Assembly: GCA_031553035.1 (NCBI GenBank)
Contig: JAVBLY010000007.1
Span: forward strand, 1 to 51,499
Length of the DNA stretch: 51,499 nt
Reading direction: 5' to 3'
DNA from: JAVBLY01 sp031553035
GTDB lineage: Bacteria; Bacillota; Clostridia; Peptostreptococcales; Anaerovoracaceae
Part shown: positions 21,879 to 30,123 of the stretch, piece by piece
Numbering within the stretch: the first letter of the stretch is position 1
Layout of the letters: the number at the start of each line of letters is the position of its first letter
Program-made: the position numbers and the translations under genes
The notes under the pieces: model-generated
The model's input: only the letters and a program-made list of their open reading frames with translations
Told to the model about the DNA's origin: nothing
Databases searched by the model: none

Positions 21879-23231
21879 ATGTTTGGACGATTAAAAATAA
21901 GAGGGAAGATAATGACAGGATATATGGTTATCCTGACGCTTACGGTTGTGATCGCGGTGTCCGCCATTGGCTGGCTCCTGGTGCAGACAAATAAGTTGGA
22001 ACAATTGTACGACGGATTTTCTGCTTCTACTCAAAGCGCATCCGTAAACGGAGAATTAATGGAATCGCTTAATGATATGATCGGTACATACAGAAGTATT
22101 CTGTATGTGATCGCAGCAGCAATTATAGTAGCAGTAGTTATTGATATAATTGTGGCGCTTAGGATTTCTAGGTCGATATCAAGACCCATCAAGAATCTGG
22201 TAACAGCGGCAAACAAAATCGCGTTGGGGGATGTTGATGTAAGCACCGAAATAAAAGGCAATGATGAAACAGCCGAACTGGGTCAGGCATTTCAAAAAGT
22301 CATCGACAGCTTCAAACATCAGGCAGATGTGCTTGATGCAATAGCGGATGGTGATTATACGGTAAATATGGATGTAATATCGGAGAAAGATATCGTCGGA
22401 CGGGCGATACTGGAAATTCTTGATAAAAACACTGAACTTATAAGCCAGATACAGCGATCAGCGGAAGAAGTTTCCTCCGGGTCCCTGGGTATCTCTGCCG
22501 GAGCTCAGTCTCTGGCGACAGGCAGCAATGAACAGGCGGCAACTATTGATCAGCTTTCTTCAACAATTGGTCAGGTAAAAAACCAGGCAGAAGACACCAT
22601 GACTCATGCTATAAAGGTAGATGATGGCATAAAGAAGGTCAGGGAACTCACCGGGGAGTCTTCAGAAAGAATGAATGATCTCATGGCAGCTATGGATCTG
22701 ATCGATGAAAGCAGCAATGAAATCGCCAAGGTCATCAAGGTTATTGACGATATAGCATTCCAGACAAATATACTTGCTCTGAATGCTGCAGTGGAAGCCG
22801 CAAGAGCCGGGCAGCATGGAAAAGGTTTTGCTGTTGTTGCAGATGAGGTCAGGGTACTTGCATCAAAGAGTGCCGAGGCTGCCAGGGAAACGGCGGATCT
22901 GATTTCGTCCAGTTATGAAAAGGTTCAGACCGGATCGGAACTTGCAAAAAAATCCAGCACAAGTATGTTTGAAATCAGCGATATAGTGAATGCTAATCTC
23001 AGTAATGTCACAACTATGAGAAATGCGGCAGAAAAGCAAACAGTTGCTATCACAGACATCAATAGCGGCGTCAACCAGATAACCAAGGTCGTCAATGAAA
23101 ACAGTTCAACCGCAGAAGAAAGTGCGGCAGCTTCCGAAGAGCTTACTGCTCAAAGTGAAATGCTGAAAGAATCTATCCGTAAATTTAAAATAGATAATAA
23201 TCACGATTATCATATTTCCGAAACTTCATAA
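21879..23231 (+). CDS. Methyl-accepting chemotaxis protein with minimal extracellular domain
   Basis: A 450-residue chemoreceptor-type protein. Two membrane helices (about 12-34 and 72-94) enclose only about 37 external residues, so there is no ligand-binding domain. A HAMP domain (about 95-150) and a second HAMP-like part (ADVLDAIADGDYTVNM) follow. The signalling tip is complete: DIAFQTNILALNAAVEAARA and GFAVVADEVRVLA. It should bind CheA/CheW and may sense membrane or cytoplasmic state through its helices. The ATG at 21879 is chosen for AAAGGGG eight bases upstream; the frame's earlier ATG lacks a site. No other chemotaxis genes are present in the window. Confidence 0.9.
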   Translation: MFGRLKIRGKIMTGYMVILTLTVVIAVSAIGWLLVQTNKLEQLYDGFSASTQSASVNGELMESLNDMIGTYRSILYVIAAAIIVAVVIDIIVALRISRSISRPIKNLVTAANKIALGDVDVSTEIKGNDETAELGQAFQKVIDSFKHQADVLDAIADGDYTVNMDVISEKDIVGRAILEILDKNTELISQIQRSAEEVSSGSLGISAGAQSLATGSNEQAATIDQLSSTIGQVKNQAEDTMTHAIKVDDGIKKVRELTGESSERMNDLMAAMDLIDESSNEIAKVIKVIDDIAFQTNILALNAAVEAARAGQHGKGFAVVADEVRVLASKSAEAARETADLISSSYEKVQTGSELAKKSSTSMFEISDIVNANLSNVTTMRNAAEKQTVAITDINSGVNQITKVVNENSSTAEESAAASEELTAQSEMLKESIRKFKIDNNHDYHISETS

Positions 23232-23232
23232 T

Positions 23233-23910
23233 ATGCAGTATGAGATCAGAAGAAGTAAAAGAAAGTCCCTGTCTATATCAGTCCGTAATGCAAAGGTGAC
23301 TGTAAATGCGCCCATGCGCATATCAGAAAAAAGTATAGAACGATTTGTCAGATCTAAAATGGGTTGGATCGAGATCCACCTGAAATCCCAGGCAGAACAG
23401 AAAAAACAAAAAAATGATTTTGCACCGGATTACGGCAGTGATATACTTTACTTGGGTGAATTGTTGCGGATTGAGCCTACAGAAACTAAAAATGTCCGTA
23501 TGGAAAATAATATGTTATTGATTCCTGCAGATTTGAATTCAAATCATCTTAAAAGGGTTCTTATTGATTTTTATAAAAAAGAGGCAGGTCGAATCATCAG
23601 AGAAAAAGTCATTTATTTTTCCAGCCTGATGGATGTACAAGCTACAGCTGTAAGGATAACGAGTGCAAGAACCAGATGGGGTAGCTGCAACAGCAATGGC
23701 AATGTGAATTTTTCATGGTACCTCGTAATGGCACCCGAGGATAAAATTGACTACGTTGTCGTCCATGAACTTGCCCATATGCTAGAGATGAATCACAGTA
23801 GGAGATTCTGGGCGATAGTGGAAAAATATATTCCGGACAGAAAACAGAAACGGAAAACATTAAAAGAACTGAATCAGAGATTACTTACTGAAAATTGGGA
23901 GGTCAACTGA
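23233..23910 (+). CDS. YgjP-like zinc metallopeptidase (DUF45, M48-type)
   Basis: A 225-residue protein with the DUF45/YgjP layout: an N-terminal SKRKSLSISVRNAKVTVNAP strand region and the zinc site HELAH at about residue 178 (YVVVHELAHMLEMNHS), with the conserved TRWGSCNSNGN upstream. It is likely cytoplasmic and a metal-dependent protease; targets are unknown. Its ATG lies one base after the chemoreceptor stop and lacks a ribosome site, so it is probably translated by coupling. The next gene starts one base after its stop. Confidence 0.85.
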   Translation: MQYEIRRSKRKSLSISVRNAKVTVNAPMRISEKSIERFVRSKMGWIEIHLKSQAEQKKQKNDFAPDYGSDILYLGELLRIEPTETKNVRMENNMLLIPADLNSNHLKRVLIDFYKKEAGRIIREKVIYFSSLMDVQATAVRITSARTRWGSCNSNGNVNFSWYLVMAPEDKIDYVVVHELAHMLEMNHSRRFWAIVEKYIPDRKQKRKTLKELNQRLLTENWEVN

Positions 23911-23911
23911 T

Positions 23912-24349
23912 ATGAAAACTCTGAAAGAACGACTTGAGCATTCCATGAAGGAAGTCAATGAGAAGAGAAAAGGACAGATCAATGCCATGATGGAACCTCA
24001 GTTTATTAGATGCGATGAAGAGGAAATGTGGGCAGAGTTCCGCTTTCCGAAAAAGGAATGGGAACGTAATATTGCCGGGCACCTTCACGGCGGAGTTACA
24101 GCAGCTATGTTTGATTTTTCCATGGGAGTACTCATACGTGATCTGACCGAGCTTAAATTTGTACCTACAGTCGAACTAAATGTAACCTATATGAGAGCCG
24201 TCAAGGATGAAGATGGAGTGATCGTAAAGGCAAAAGTGGAAAAAATGGGCAAGCGGATCATTCATCTTTCAGCTGAAATGTTCCTCGAAAAAGACGGAAA
24301 AAAAGCGGCCATGGCAAGGGGTATGTTCTTAAATGAAAACACTTCTTGA
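23912..24349 (+). CDS. PaaI-family hotdog-fold thioesterase
   Basis: A 145-residue protein with the hotdog fold: the HLHGGVTAAMFDFSMG active-site helix (about residues 56-71) and VELNVTYMRAVKDED strand typical of PaaI-type acyl-CoA thioesterases. An extra charged N-terminal helix (residues 1-35) precedes the domain. GGGAGG lies ten bases before the ATG. It forms a tight rightward operon with the chemoreceptor and metallopeptidase genes. The substrate is unknown. Confidence 0.85.
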   Translation: MKTLKERLEHSMKEVNEKRKGQINAMMEPQFIRCDEEEMWAEFRFPKKEWERNIAGHLHGGVTAAMFDFSMGVLIRDLTELKFVPTVELNVTYMRAVKDEDGVIVKAKVEKMGKRIIHLSAEMFLEKDGKKAAMARGMFLNENTS

Positions 24350-24373
24350 AAATTATTGCATATAATATATAAT
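24346..24373 (+). promoter_or_regulatory. Promoter of the carboxyltransferase gene
   Basis: TTGAAA (24346-24351, overlapping the thioesterase stop), 16-base spacer, TATAAT (24368-24373), about 40 bases before the ATG at 24413. Confidence 0.45.
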
Positions 24374-24412
24374 AATTATACTTATGTGAAATTTTGATAA
24401 TCGGAGGTAGAA

Positions 24413-25843
24413 ATGGCAACTGAAAAGAAAAAAGAAAAAAGACAGATAAAATTTACTGAAACCGTTCTTCGTGATGGTCACCAGTCACTTATTGCTACAA
24501 GAATGACCACAGAACAGATGCTCCCGATACTGGAAATTCTGGATGCAGTTGGTTATCATGCTCTGGAATGCTGGGGAGGTGCAACATTTGACGTGGCAGT
24601 CAGATTTTTGAAGCAGGATCCTTGGGACAGACTGAGACAGATCAGAAAAGGAGTCAAGAATACAAAGCTCCAGATGCTTTTAAGGGGACAGAACCTGCTG
24701 GGATACAAGCACTACGCAGATGATATGGTAGATGAATTCGTCAACAAAAGTATAGCCAACGGCATCGATATAATCAGGATTTTTGATGCATTCAACGATA
24801 CAAGAAATCTTGAATCTGCCATAAAGGCAACAAAGAAATACGGCGGTCATGCGCAGGGGACTCTTTCATATACATTGAGCCCGGTGCATACACCGGATAT
24901 GTTCGTTAAGCTTATCCAGGAGATCGCGGATATGGGAGCAGATTCGGTCTGCATTAAAGACATGGCCGGACTTCTGGATCCATACGGAACATATGAACTG
25001 GTCAAGACAATAAAGAAGAAGATCAAGATACCTCTTGAGCTGCACACCCATGCAACCAGCGGTCTCGGCAGTATGACATATATGAAAGCAGCAGAAGCAG
25101 GTGTGGACATTATCGATACTGCTCTTTCTCCTTTTGCGGAAGGAACATCACAGCCGCCGACTGAGCCTATGGTTTATGCATTCGATCACAGTGATGAATT
25201 CGAGACCGGTCTGGATATGAAAAAGCTGAATGAAGCAACGGAATACTTCAGACCCATGAGAGATGAGGCAATTGCCAGCGGTCTCATGGATCCGAAGCTT
25301 CTTGGAGTGGATATAAACACTCTCGTTTATCAGGTTCCCGGCGGAATGCTTTCCAATCTTGTTTCCCAGCTAAAAGAGTTCAATGCCATGGACAAATTTG
25401 AAGCGGTTCTCAAGGAGGTACCAAAGGTCAGAGAAGATCTGGGATATCCTCCTCTTGTAACACCCTCAAGCCAGATCGTCGGGACACAGGCTGTTCTTAA
25501 CATTGTAGGCGGCGAACGTTACAAGATGGTATCGAAGGAAGTAAAAGACGTTGTTAAAGGCAAGTACGGAAAGACTACTGTTCCTATCAGCGATGAAGTT
25601 GCGGAAAAAATTCTCGGAGCGGAAAAGGATGACCGTATATCTCACAGACCGGCCGATGATATCGAGCCTGAACTTGAAAATACAAAGAAAGAATTCGCTG
25701 AGTATATTGAATCAGATGAAGATGTCCTCCTCGGCGCAATGTTCCCGGGACCGGCCGTCGATTACTTCAAGTATCGTAATGCTGAAAGATATAAGATAGA
25801 TCCTGATCTTCTGAACGAAGAGGATATGGTTTATCCTGTCTGA
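24413..25843 (+). CDS. Carboxyltransferase subunit (oxaloacetate decarboxylase alpha / pyruvate carboxylase B type) lacking a biotin domain
   Basis: A 476-residue protein with the HMGL-like TIM barrel of biotin-dependent carboxyltransferases. Metal and substrate motifs are present: ETVLRDGHQS (about residues 17-26), ADSVCIKDMAGLLDPYGT with the carboxylated Lys, and LELHTHATSGLGSM with the His-x-His pair. The conserved PYC_OADA second domain follows (about 300-470). Unlike full OadA or PycB (about 590-650 residues) it stops before any biotinyl domain (no Met-Lys-Met), so a separate biotin carrier would be needed. It would move CO2 between oxaloacetate or methylmalonyl-CoA and biotin. GGAGG lies before the ATG. 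It is convergent with mgtC. Confidence 0.9.
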   Translation: MATEKKKEKRQIKFTETVLRDGHQSLIATRMTTEQMLPILEILDAVGYHALECWGGATFDVAVRFLKQDPWDRLRQIRKGVKNTKLQMLLRGQNLLGYKHYADDMVDEFVNKSIANGIDIIRIFDAFNDTRNLESAIKATKKYGGHAQGTLSYTLSPVHTPDMFVKLIQEIADMGADSVCIKDMAGLLDPYGTYELVKTIKKKIKIPLELHTHATSGLGSMTYMKAAEAGVDIIDTALSPFAEGTSQPPTEPMVYAFDHSDEFETGLDMKKLNEATEYFRPMRDEAIASGLMDPKLLGVDINTLVYQVPGGMLSNLVSQLKEFNAMDKFEAVLKEVPKVREDLGYPPLVTPSSQIVGTQAVLNIVGGERYKMVSKEVKDVVKGKYGKTTVPISDEVAEKILGAEKDDRISHRPADDIEPELENTKKEFAEYIESDEDVLLGAMFPGPAVDYFKYRNAERYKIDPDLLNEEDMVYPV

Positions 25844-25851
25844 TACGGAGG

Positions 25852-26538
25852 TTATAATTCTTCCAGAAGGGTAACGCCTTTGAAATCCACAAGCCACTGA
25901 ATCGCTTCCTCATGTTTACCCCTTTTGGGAAGCCACAAAGTGAAATGAACGCCTATTTCTCCGGAAATAGGCGATTCTTGTGAGAAATGCATGTCGTTGA
26001 CTTTCATTTCGTGATCTTTTGCTGCATTTATTACGTCCTTGACGATTGATATGGATTCAACCTCAAGATAGACATCGAAGATCCTCGACCTGCTGTAGAA
26101 AAACTGCTCGAATTTACTGAACAAAGAAAGAGCAAGAAAAATACACACTCCGGCAATCAATGCTCCCCAGTAAAATCCTATGCCTATGGCAAGCCCCATG
26201 CAGGCTGATGCCCATAGCCCTGCTGCTGTTGTAAGACCCTTTATTTTATGTCTTCCGGTGACGAGTATGGTTCCGACTCCAAGGAACCCTACACCTGTTA
26301 TTACTTGGGCTCCAAGCCTTGTGGGATCTGCCAGATCACTCATATATTCAAATACATATTGATTCGTGAGCATTGCAAGGCAGGCACCGACGCAGACAAG
26401 GACATGTGTCCTGAATCCGGCCGGATGGTTTCTCGATCCCCGCTCGATCCCGATTATTCCGCCTAGAATTATGGCCAACAGGATCCTTACTATTATTGAT
26501 AATATGGTTACATCTGATAGCTCTTTTATAATATCCAT
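25852..26538 (-). CDS. mgtC: MgtC/SapB-family membrane protein
   Basis: A 228-residue protein with about five N-terminal helices and a cytoplasmic ACT-like C-terminal part (about 145-228). MgtC motifs are clear: ILGGIIGIERGSRNHPAGFR and RTHVLVCVGACLAMLTNQ, then GVGFLGVGTILVTGRHKIKG. Members modulate membrane ATP synthase or Mg2+ adaptation. There is no ribosome site; instead an extended -10 TGGTATAAT ends six bases before the ATG, so the mRNA may be leaderless. It is divergent from a Fic-like gene and convergent with the carboxyltransferase gene. Confidence 0.88.
   Translation of the reverse strand: MDIIKELSDVTILSIIVRILLAIILGGIIGIERGSRNHPAGFRTHVLVCVGACLAMLTNQYVFEYMSDLADPTRLGAQVITGVGFLGVGTILVTGRHKIKGLTTAAGLWASACMGLAIGIGFYWGALIAGVCIFLALSLFSKFEQFFYSRSRIFDVYLEVESISIVKDVINAAKDHEMKVNDMHFSQESPISGEIGVHFTLWLPKRGKHEEAIQWLVDFKGVTLLEEL
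25950..25980 (+). terminator. Hairpin with UNCG-type loop inside mgtC, possible terminator of the carboxyltransferase gene
   Basis: CGCCTATTTC and GAAATAGGCG form a perfect 10-bp stem around TCCG, a UNCG-type tetraloop closed by C-G, followed by ATTCTTG. It lies about 107 bases after the carboxyltransferase stop, inside the opposite-strand mgtC coding region. The T-run is weak. Confidence 0.4.
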
Positions 26539-26544
26539 GGGCTA

Positions 26545-26574
26545 ATTATACCATATGGGTCAAAATTATGGTAT
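26545..26574. promoter_or_regulatory. mgtC extended -10 overlapping an 8-bp inverted repeat
   Basis: On the minus strand TGGTATAAT (-10 hexamer 26550-26545). ATACCATA (26548-26555) and TATGGTAT (26567-26574) form a perfect inverted repeat that overlaps this -10. It is a candidate operator in the 87-bp region shared with the divergent Fic-like gene. Confidence 0.45.
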
Positions 26575-26625
26575 ATTTGAAGATAGTAATAAAATGGAAT
26601 TAAGGTACAGCGAGGGAGATGAAGA

Positions 26626-27360
26626 ATGTTTACGGATCTTAGAAAAAAGAAATCGGTGTTTGACTCTTTTAGACCGTTTTCCGAGGATTTCAAAATTGCA
26701 TATGATAATCTGAATCTCCTTGATCTTGCTTATATGAATTTAAAGCTGGACGGCAGCAGCCTTACAAGAGAAGGTGTCAATGAAATAATCAAAGGTGAGA
26801 TGATAGAGCATGTGCCTTTAATGGAGCATCAGTATGTTGTTTATCATCGAGATGTTCTTAAAACCTTCTCTAATATGCTGGAAATGGACATGGAGCTGGA
26901 TGAAAAACAGATAGTCAGATTATACAGGTCGCTCACAGGGGAGAATGCGGTTCATCTCAGAAAAGACGGGACCATGCTTTATCATCTTGATTACATGCCA
27001 CCTAATCCCGGCGAGATAGAAACTGCACTTAAAAATATTTTCACCCAAATATTCAAGACTGATTTTGGCGGTGACTATATTAAAAAAGCGATTTCTATAC
27101 ATAACAGGATCATAGAAGTTTACCCATTCGATAATAAAAACGAAGCTCTGGCAAGGACAGCAATGGAATACGAACTTATTCGTAACGGCATGCCAGTCAT
27201 TGCCTTTGAGCTGAGCGAATCGGACTATAATTCCATCCTTTCAGAGTATTTAAAAACAGGGGAGTATGATCCCCTGTTAGATAACTTACTTTCGTCTGCG
27301 TCAAAGAAATTTGATGTACTCTTAAGTTTGCTGCGAGAAGAGGACATGATTTCAGTTTAA
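26626..27360 (+). CDS. Fic-fold protein lacking the catalytic residues
   Basis: A 244-residue protein with the overall plan of Fic domain proteins: an N-terminal KLDGSSLTREGVNEIIKGE block (the usual IEGN-x-x-T element), EHQYVVYHRDVLKT (the H-R-D-A-L helix), and a core ISIHNRIIEVYPFDNKNEAL followed by ART at residues 157-178. The active motif HPFx(D/E)GNGRxxR reads Y166-P-F-D-N-K-N-E-A174-x-x-R177: the catalytic His is Tyr, the Gly is Lys and the first Arg is Ala. AMP transfer is therefore unlikely; a binding or regulatory role is inferred. GAGGGAG lies about ten bases before the ATG. Its end overlaps argH and contains the argGH terminator. Confidence 0.7.
   Translation: MFTDLRKKKSVFDSFRPFSEDFKIAYDNLNLLDLAYMNLKLDGSSLTREGVNEIIKGEMIEHVPLMEHQYVVYHRDVLKTFSNMLEMDMELDEKQIVRLYRSLTGENAVHLRKDGTMLYHLDYMPPNPGEIETALKNIFTQIFKTDFGGDYIKKAISIHNRIIEVYPFDNKNEALARTAMEYELIRNGMPVIAFELSESDYNSILSEYLKTGEYDPLLDNLLSSASKKFDVLLSLLREEDMISV
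27250..27278 (-). terminator. argGH terminator embedded in the Fic-like coding region
   Basis: On the minus strand AACAGGGGA and TCCCCTGTT form a 9-bp stem with a six-base loop followed by TTTTT. It lies about 75 bases after the argH stop and entirely inside the convergent Fic-like gene. On the plus strand there is no T-run after the stem. Confidence 0.75.
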
Positions 27361-28722
27361 TTCATCTTCCGCCTCTGCTATCTGATTCCTGACACTTTCC
27401 TTTGAGGTAGATCCTGATGAAAGCTTTGCGTCGATACATGATCTTATGTCTATATGGTCATATACGTCTTTCTCGAATTTATCCGAGAATCCTTTTAGTT
27501 CATCTATTGAAAGATCGTCTATAGCTTCATTGTTCTCGATGCAGTAAAGAACAAGTTTGCCGATGATCTCATGGCTGTCTCTGAATGGCACGCCTTTTTT
27601 TACAAGATAGTCTGCGGCGTCTGTTGCATTCATAAAGCCCGACTTGGCGGCTTGCTCGGTTCTTTTATCGTTTACGCTCATTGTGGCAATCATATCCTTA
27701 AATACCAGAAGGCATGATGTAAGGGTATCCACAGTATCGAAAAGAGGAAGTTTGTCTTCCTGCATGTCTTTGTTATAGGCGAGGGGAAGGCCTTTCATTA
27801 TGGTAAGCAGTGTTATAAGATTACCATAGACTCTGCCCGTTTTACCGCGAATCAGTTCTGCCATATCGGGATTTTTCTTTTGGGGCATTATGCTGCTTCC
27901 GGTACTGAAGCTGTCGTCCATTTCCACGAATGAAAATTCTGTTGAGCTCCACATGATCAGCTCTTCGCAGAATCTCGAAAGATGCATCATAGTTATGGAT
28001 GCGCCTGAAATGTATTCAAGTGCAAAATCACGATCGCTTACGGCATCCATTGCATTTGCAGTGATATCAGAAAAGTCCAGTTCTTCTTTCATGAACTCTC
28101 TGTCCGTATCATAAGTAGTGCCTGACATTGCGCCGCTTCCAAGAGGAAGTATATCTGTTCGTTTATAGCAATCCCAGAATCTATCCGAGTCTCTTTTGAA
28201 CATCTGATAATATGCCATCAGGTGGAAAGCCAGAGTGACAGGCTGTGCTCTCTGAAGGTGAGTATATCCGGGCATTACAGTATCCTGATGCTCTTTAGCC
28301 AGCTTCACAAGTTCTTTTCTAAGCTCATTGAGGAGCATCACTGTTTCAAGGATCTTATCCTTCTGATAAAGCCTGATATCTGTGGCGACCTGATCGTTAC
28401 GGCTTCGTCCGGTATGGAGTCTTTTGCCGGCATCGCCGATTTTTTCTGTCAGCAGAGCTTCGATATTCATATGGATGTCTTCAGTATCCACATCAAATTC
28501 TACCTTGCCGGCTTCGATGTCATCCTGGATCTCCATAAGTCCCGATTTAATGAGATTGGCATCATCTTCTGAGATGATGCCTTGTTTTGCGAGCATTCCG
28601 GCATGAGCCAGACTGCCTTCTATATCTTCTTTGTAAAGTATTTGGTCGAAATCAATGGATGCGGCCCATTCATTAACGAATGAAGTCGCCTCCTTTGAGA
28701 ACCTTCCTTTCCAGAGTTTCAT
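27352..28722 (-). CDS. argH: Argininosuccinate lyase
   Basis: A 456-residue enzyme that splits argininosuccinate into arginine and fumarate, the last step of arginine synthesis. The family signature GSSIMPQKKNPDMAELIRGK is at about residues 280-299; TGRSRNDQVATDIRLY and YTHLQRAQPVT are also present, and the length is normal. AAGGAGG lies 11 bases before the ATG at 28722, inside the end of argG. The reading frames of argG and argH overlap by 50 bases, so the two are strongly linked in translation. Convergent with the Fic-like gene (nine-base overlap). Confidence 0.96.
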   Translation of the reverse strand: MKLWKGRFSKEATSFVNEWAASIDFDQILYKEDIEGSLAHAGMLAKQGIISEDDANLIKSGLMEIQDDIEAGKVEFDVDTEDIHMNIEALLTEKIGDAGKRLHTGRSRNDQVATDIRLYQKDKILETVMLLNELRKELVKLAKEHQDTVMPGYTHLQRAQPVTLAFHLMAYYQMFKRDSDRFWDCYKRTDILPLGSGAMSGTTYDTDREFMKEELDFSDITANAMDAVSDRDFALEYISGASITMMHLSRFCEELIMWSSTEFSFVEMDDSFSTGSSIMPQKKNPDMAELIRGKTGRVYGNLITLLTIMKGLPLAYNKDMQEDKLPLFDTVDTLTSCLLVFKDMIATMSVNDKRTEQAAKSGFMNATDAADYLVKKGVPFRDSHEIIGKLVLYCIENNEAIDDLSIDELKGFSDKFEKDVYDHIDIRSCIDAKLSSGSTSKESVRNQIAEAEDELN

Positions 28723-29947
28723 GTCCTTCGGTGCCTCCTTCGCGAGTTTCCTTCTGTATTGCTCTTATCTTCATGGGCAGGCTGAACAGATTTATGAATC
28801 CTTCCGCATCTGCCTGATCATATACGTCGTCTTTACTGAATGTTGCAAATTCTTCGTTGTAAAGTGAATATGGCGACTTGGATGCAACTGCAATGGCATT
28901 GCCTTTATAGAGCTTCATTTTGACTGTGCCTGTAGCTGTCTCCTGTGTAACGTTTACGAATGCGTCGATAGCTTCTCTTATAGGAGTATACCATAGACCG
29001 TCGTATACGACCTGTGCATATTTCTGGGCAACGATGTCTTTATACGCCATGGTGTCTCTGTCAAGTATAAGTTTTTCCAGAGCGATATGGGCTTTAACAA
29101 GAATAGTGCCGCCGGGAGTTTCGTATACACCACGTGATTTCATGCCCACCAGTCTGTTTTCAACGATATCGATGGTTCCTACACCGTTTTCACCGCCCAG
29201 TTTATTGAGCTTGTATAAAAGATCTACGGGAGGCATTTTTTCTCCGTCCAGAGCTACCGGAACACCTTTTTCAAACTCGATGTCGACGAAAGTGGGATGT
29301 TCCGGTGCTTGCTCTATTGGCTTGCTGAGTATGTGTATTGCATCTTCGTGCTCATTCCACGGGTTTTCCAGATTTCCGCCTTCATGGCTGATGTGCCAGA
29401 TGTTTTCGTCTCTGCTGTAAATATCCTCTTCTGACTGATCTATGGGTATATCATGACTTCTTGCATATTCTAAAAGGTCTTCTCTTGATTCGAAATCCCA
29501 TATTCTCCATGGTGCGACGATCCTGATGGCAGGTGTCAGTGCATGGATGGATGCCTCGAATCTGACCTGGTCATTTCCTTTTCCGGTACAGCCGTGAGCG
29601 ATAATGAATGCGCCTTCCTGCTCGGCTATTTCTACGAGTTTCTTGGCCATAAGCGGTCTCGCCATGGAAGTTCCAAGTAAGTAATCGTGTTCGTATATTG
29701 CTCCCGCTTTAAGGGTGGGCCATACGAAATCTGTTACAAATTCTTCTTTGATGTCTAAAACATAAGATTTGGATGCTCCTGTTGCATAAGCTTTCTTTTC
29801 TATGGCGTCAAAGTCTTCGTTTTGACCTGCATTGCAGCATACCGCAATGATGTCTGCGTTGTAGTTTTCCTTGAGCCATGTGAGGATGATGGAGGTATCC
29901 AGTCCTCCTGAATACGCCAGTACAATTTTTTCTTTTTCGCTTGTCAT
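28673..29947 (-). CDS. argG: Argininosuccinate synthase
   Basis: A 424-residue ATP-dependent enzyme joining citrulline and aspartate. The PP-loop LAYSGGLDTS is at about residues 9-18, and CTGKGNDQVRFE and the GRPLMAKK-type TSMARPLMAKKLV follow. I start at the ATG at 29947, where AAAGGAG lies ten bases upstream; a frame extension to 29968 has none. The C-terminus has about 20 residues (REGGTEGHETLERKVLKGGD) beyond the usual end, and these codons overlap the start of argH. First gene of an operon with a promoter and an ArgR box upstream. Confidence 0.96.
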   Translation of the reverse strand: MTSEKEKIVLAYSGGLDTSIILTWLKENYNADIIAVCCNAGQNEDFDAIEKKAYATGASKSYVLDIKEEFVTDFVWPTLKAGAIYEHDYLLGTSMARPLMAKKLVEIAEQEGAFIIAHGCTGKGNDQVRFEASIHALTPAIRIVAPWRIWDFESREDLLEYARSHDIPIDQSEEDIYSRDENIWHISHEGGNLENPWNEHEDAIHILSKPIEQAPEHPTFVDIEFEKGVPVALDGEKMPPVDLLYKLNKLGGENGVGTIDIVENRLVGMKSRGVYETPGGTILVKAHIALEKLILDRDTMAYKDIVAQKYAQVVYDGLWYTPIREAIDAFVNVTQETATGTVKMKLYKGNAIAVASKSPYSLYNEEFATFSKDDVYDQADAEGFINLFSLPMKIRAIQKETREGGTEGHETLERKVLKGGDFIR

Positions 29948-30026
29948 AATATCACTTCTCCTTTTCATAATTATTAGTTTATTTTGAAACCGATTTCATA
30001 AGAAATACGTTAATTCCATAGTGAAC

Positions 30027-30055
30027 AGTATAGCATTGATGGGTTTGTGACGCAA
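30027..30055 (-). promoter_or_regulatory. argGH promoter
   Basis: On the minus strand TTGCGT (30055-30050), 17-base spacer, TATACT (30032-30027). About 75 bases of leader precede the argG ATG. Confidence 0.55.
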
Positions 30056-30063
30056 TAGGAAAA

Positions 30064-30077
30064 TGTATATTTATACA
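30064..30077. promoter_or_regulatory. ArgR/AhrC box
   Basis: TGTATATTTATACA is a perfect palindrome and fits the ARG-box consensus TGNATWWWWATNCA at every fixed position. It lies nine bases upstream of the argGH -35 box. An arginine-responsive repressor is expected to bind here. It is also 46 bases upstream of the divergent murB promoter. Confidence 0.7.
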
Positions 30078-30123
30078 TAGCATCTTAAAAATATGCATAA
30101 AGCAATTGTAATATGACTGTCGG

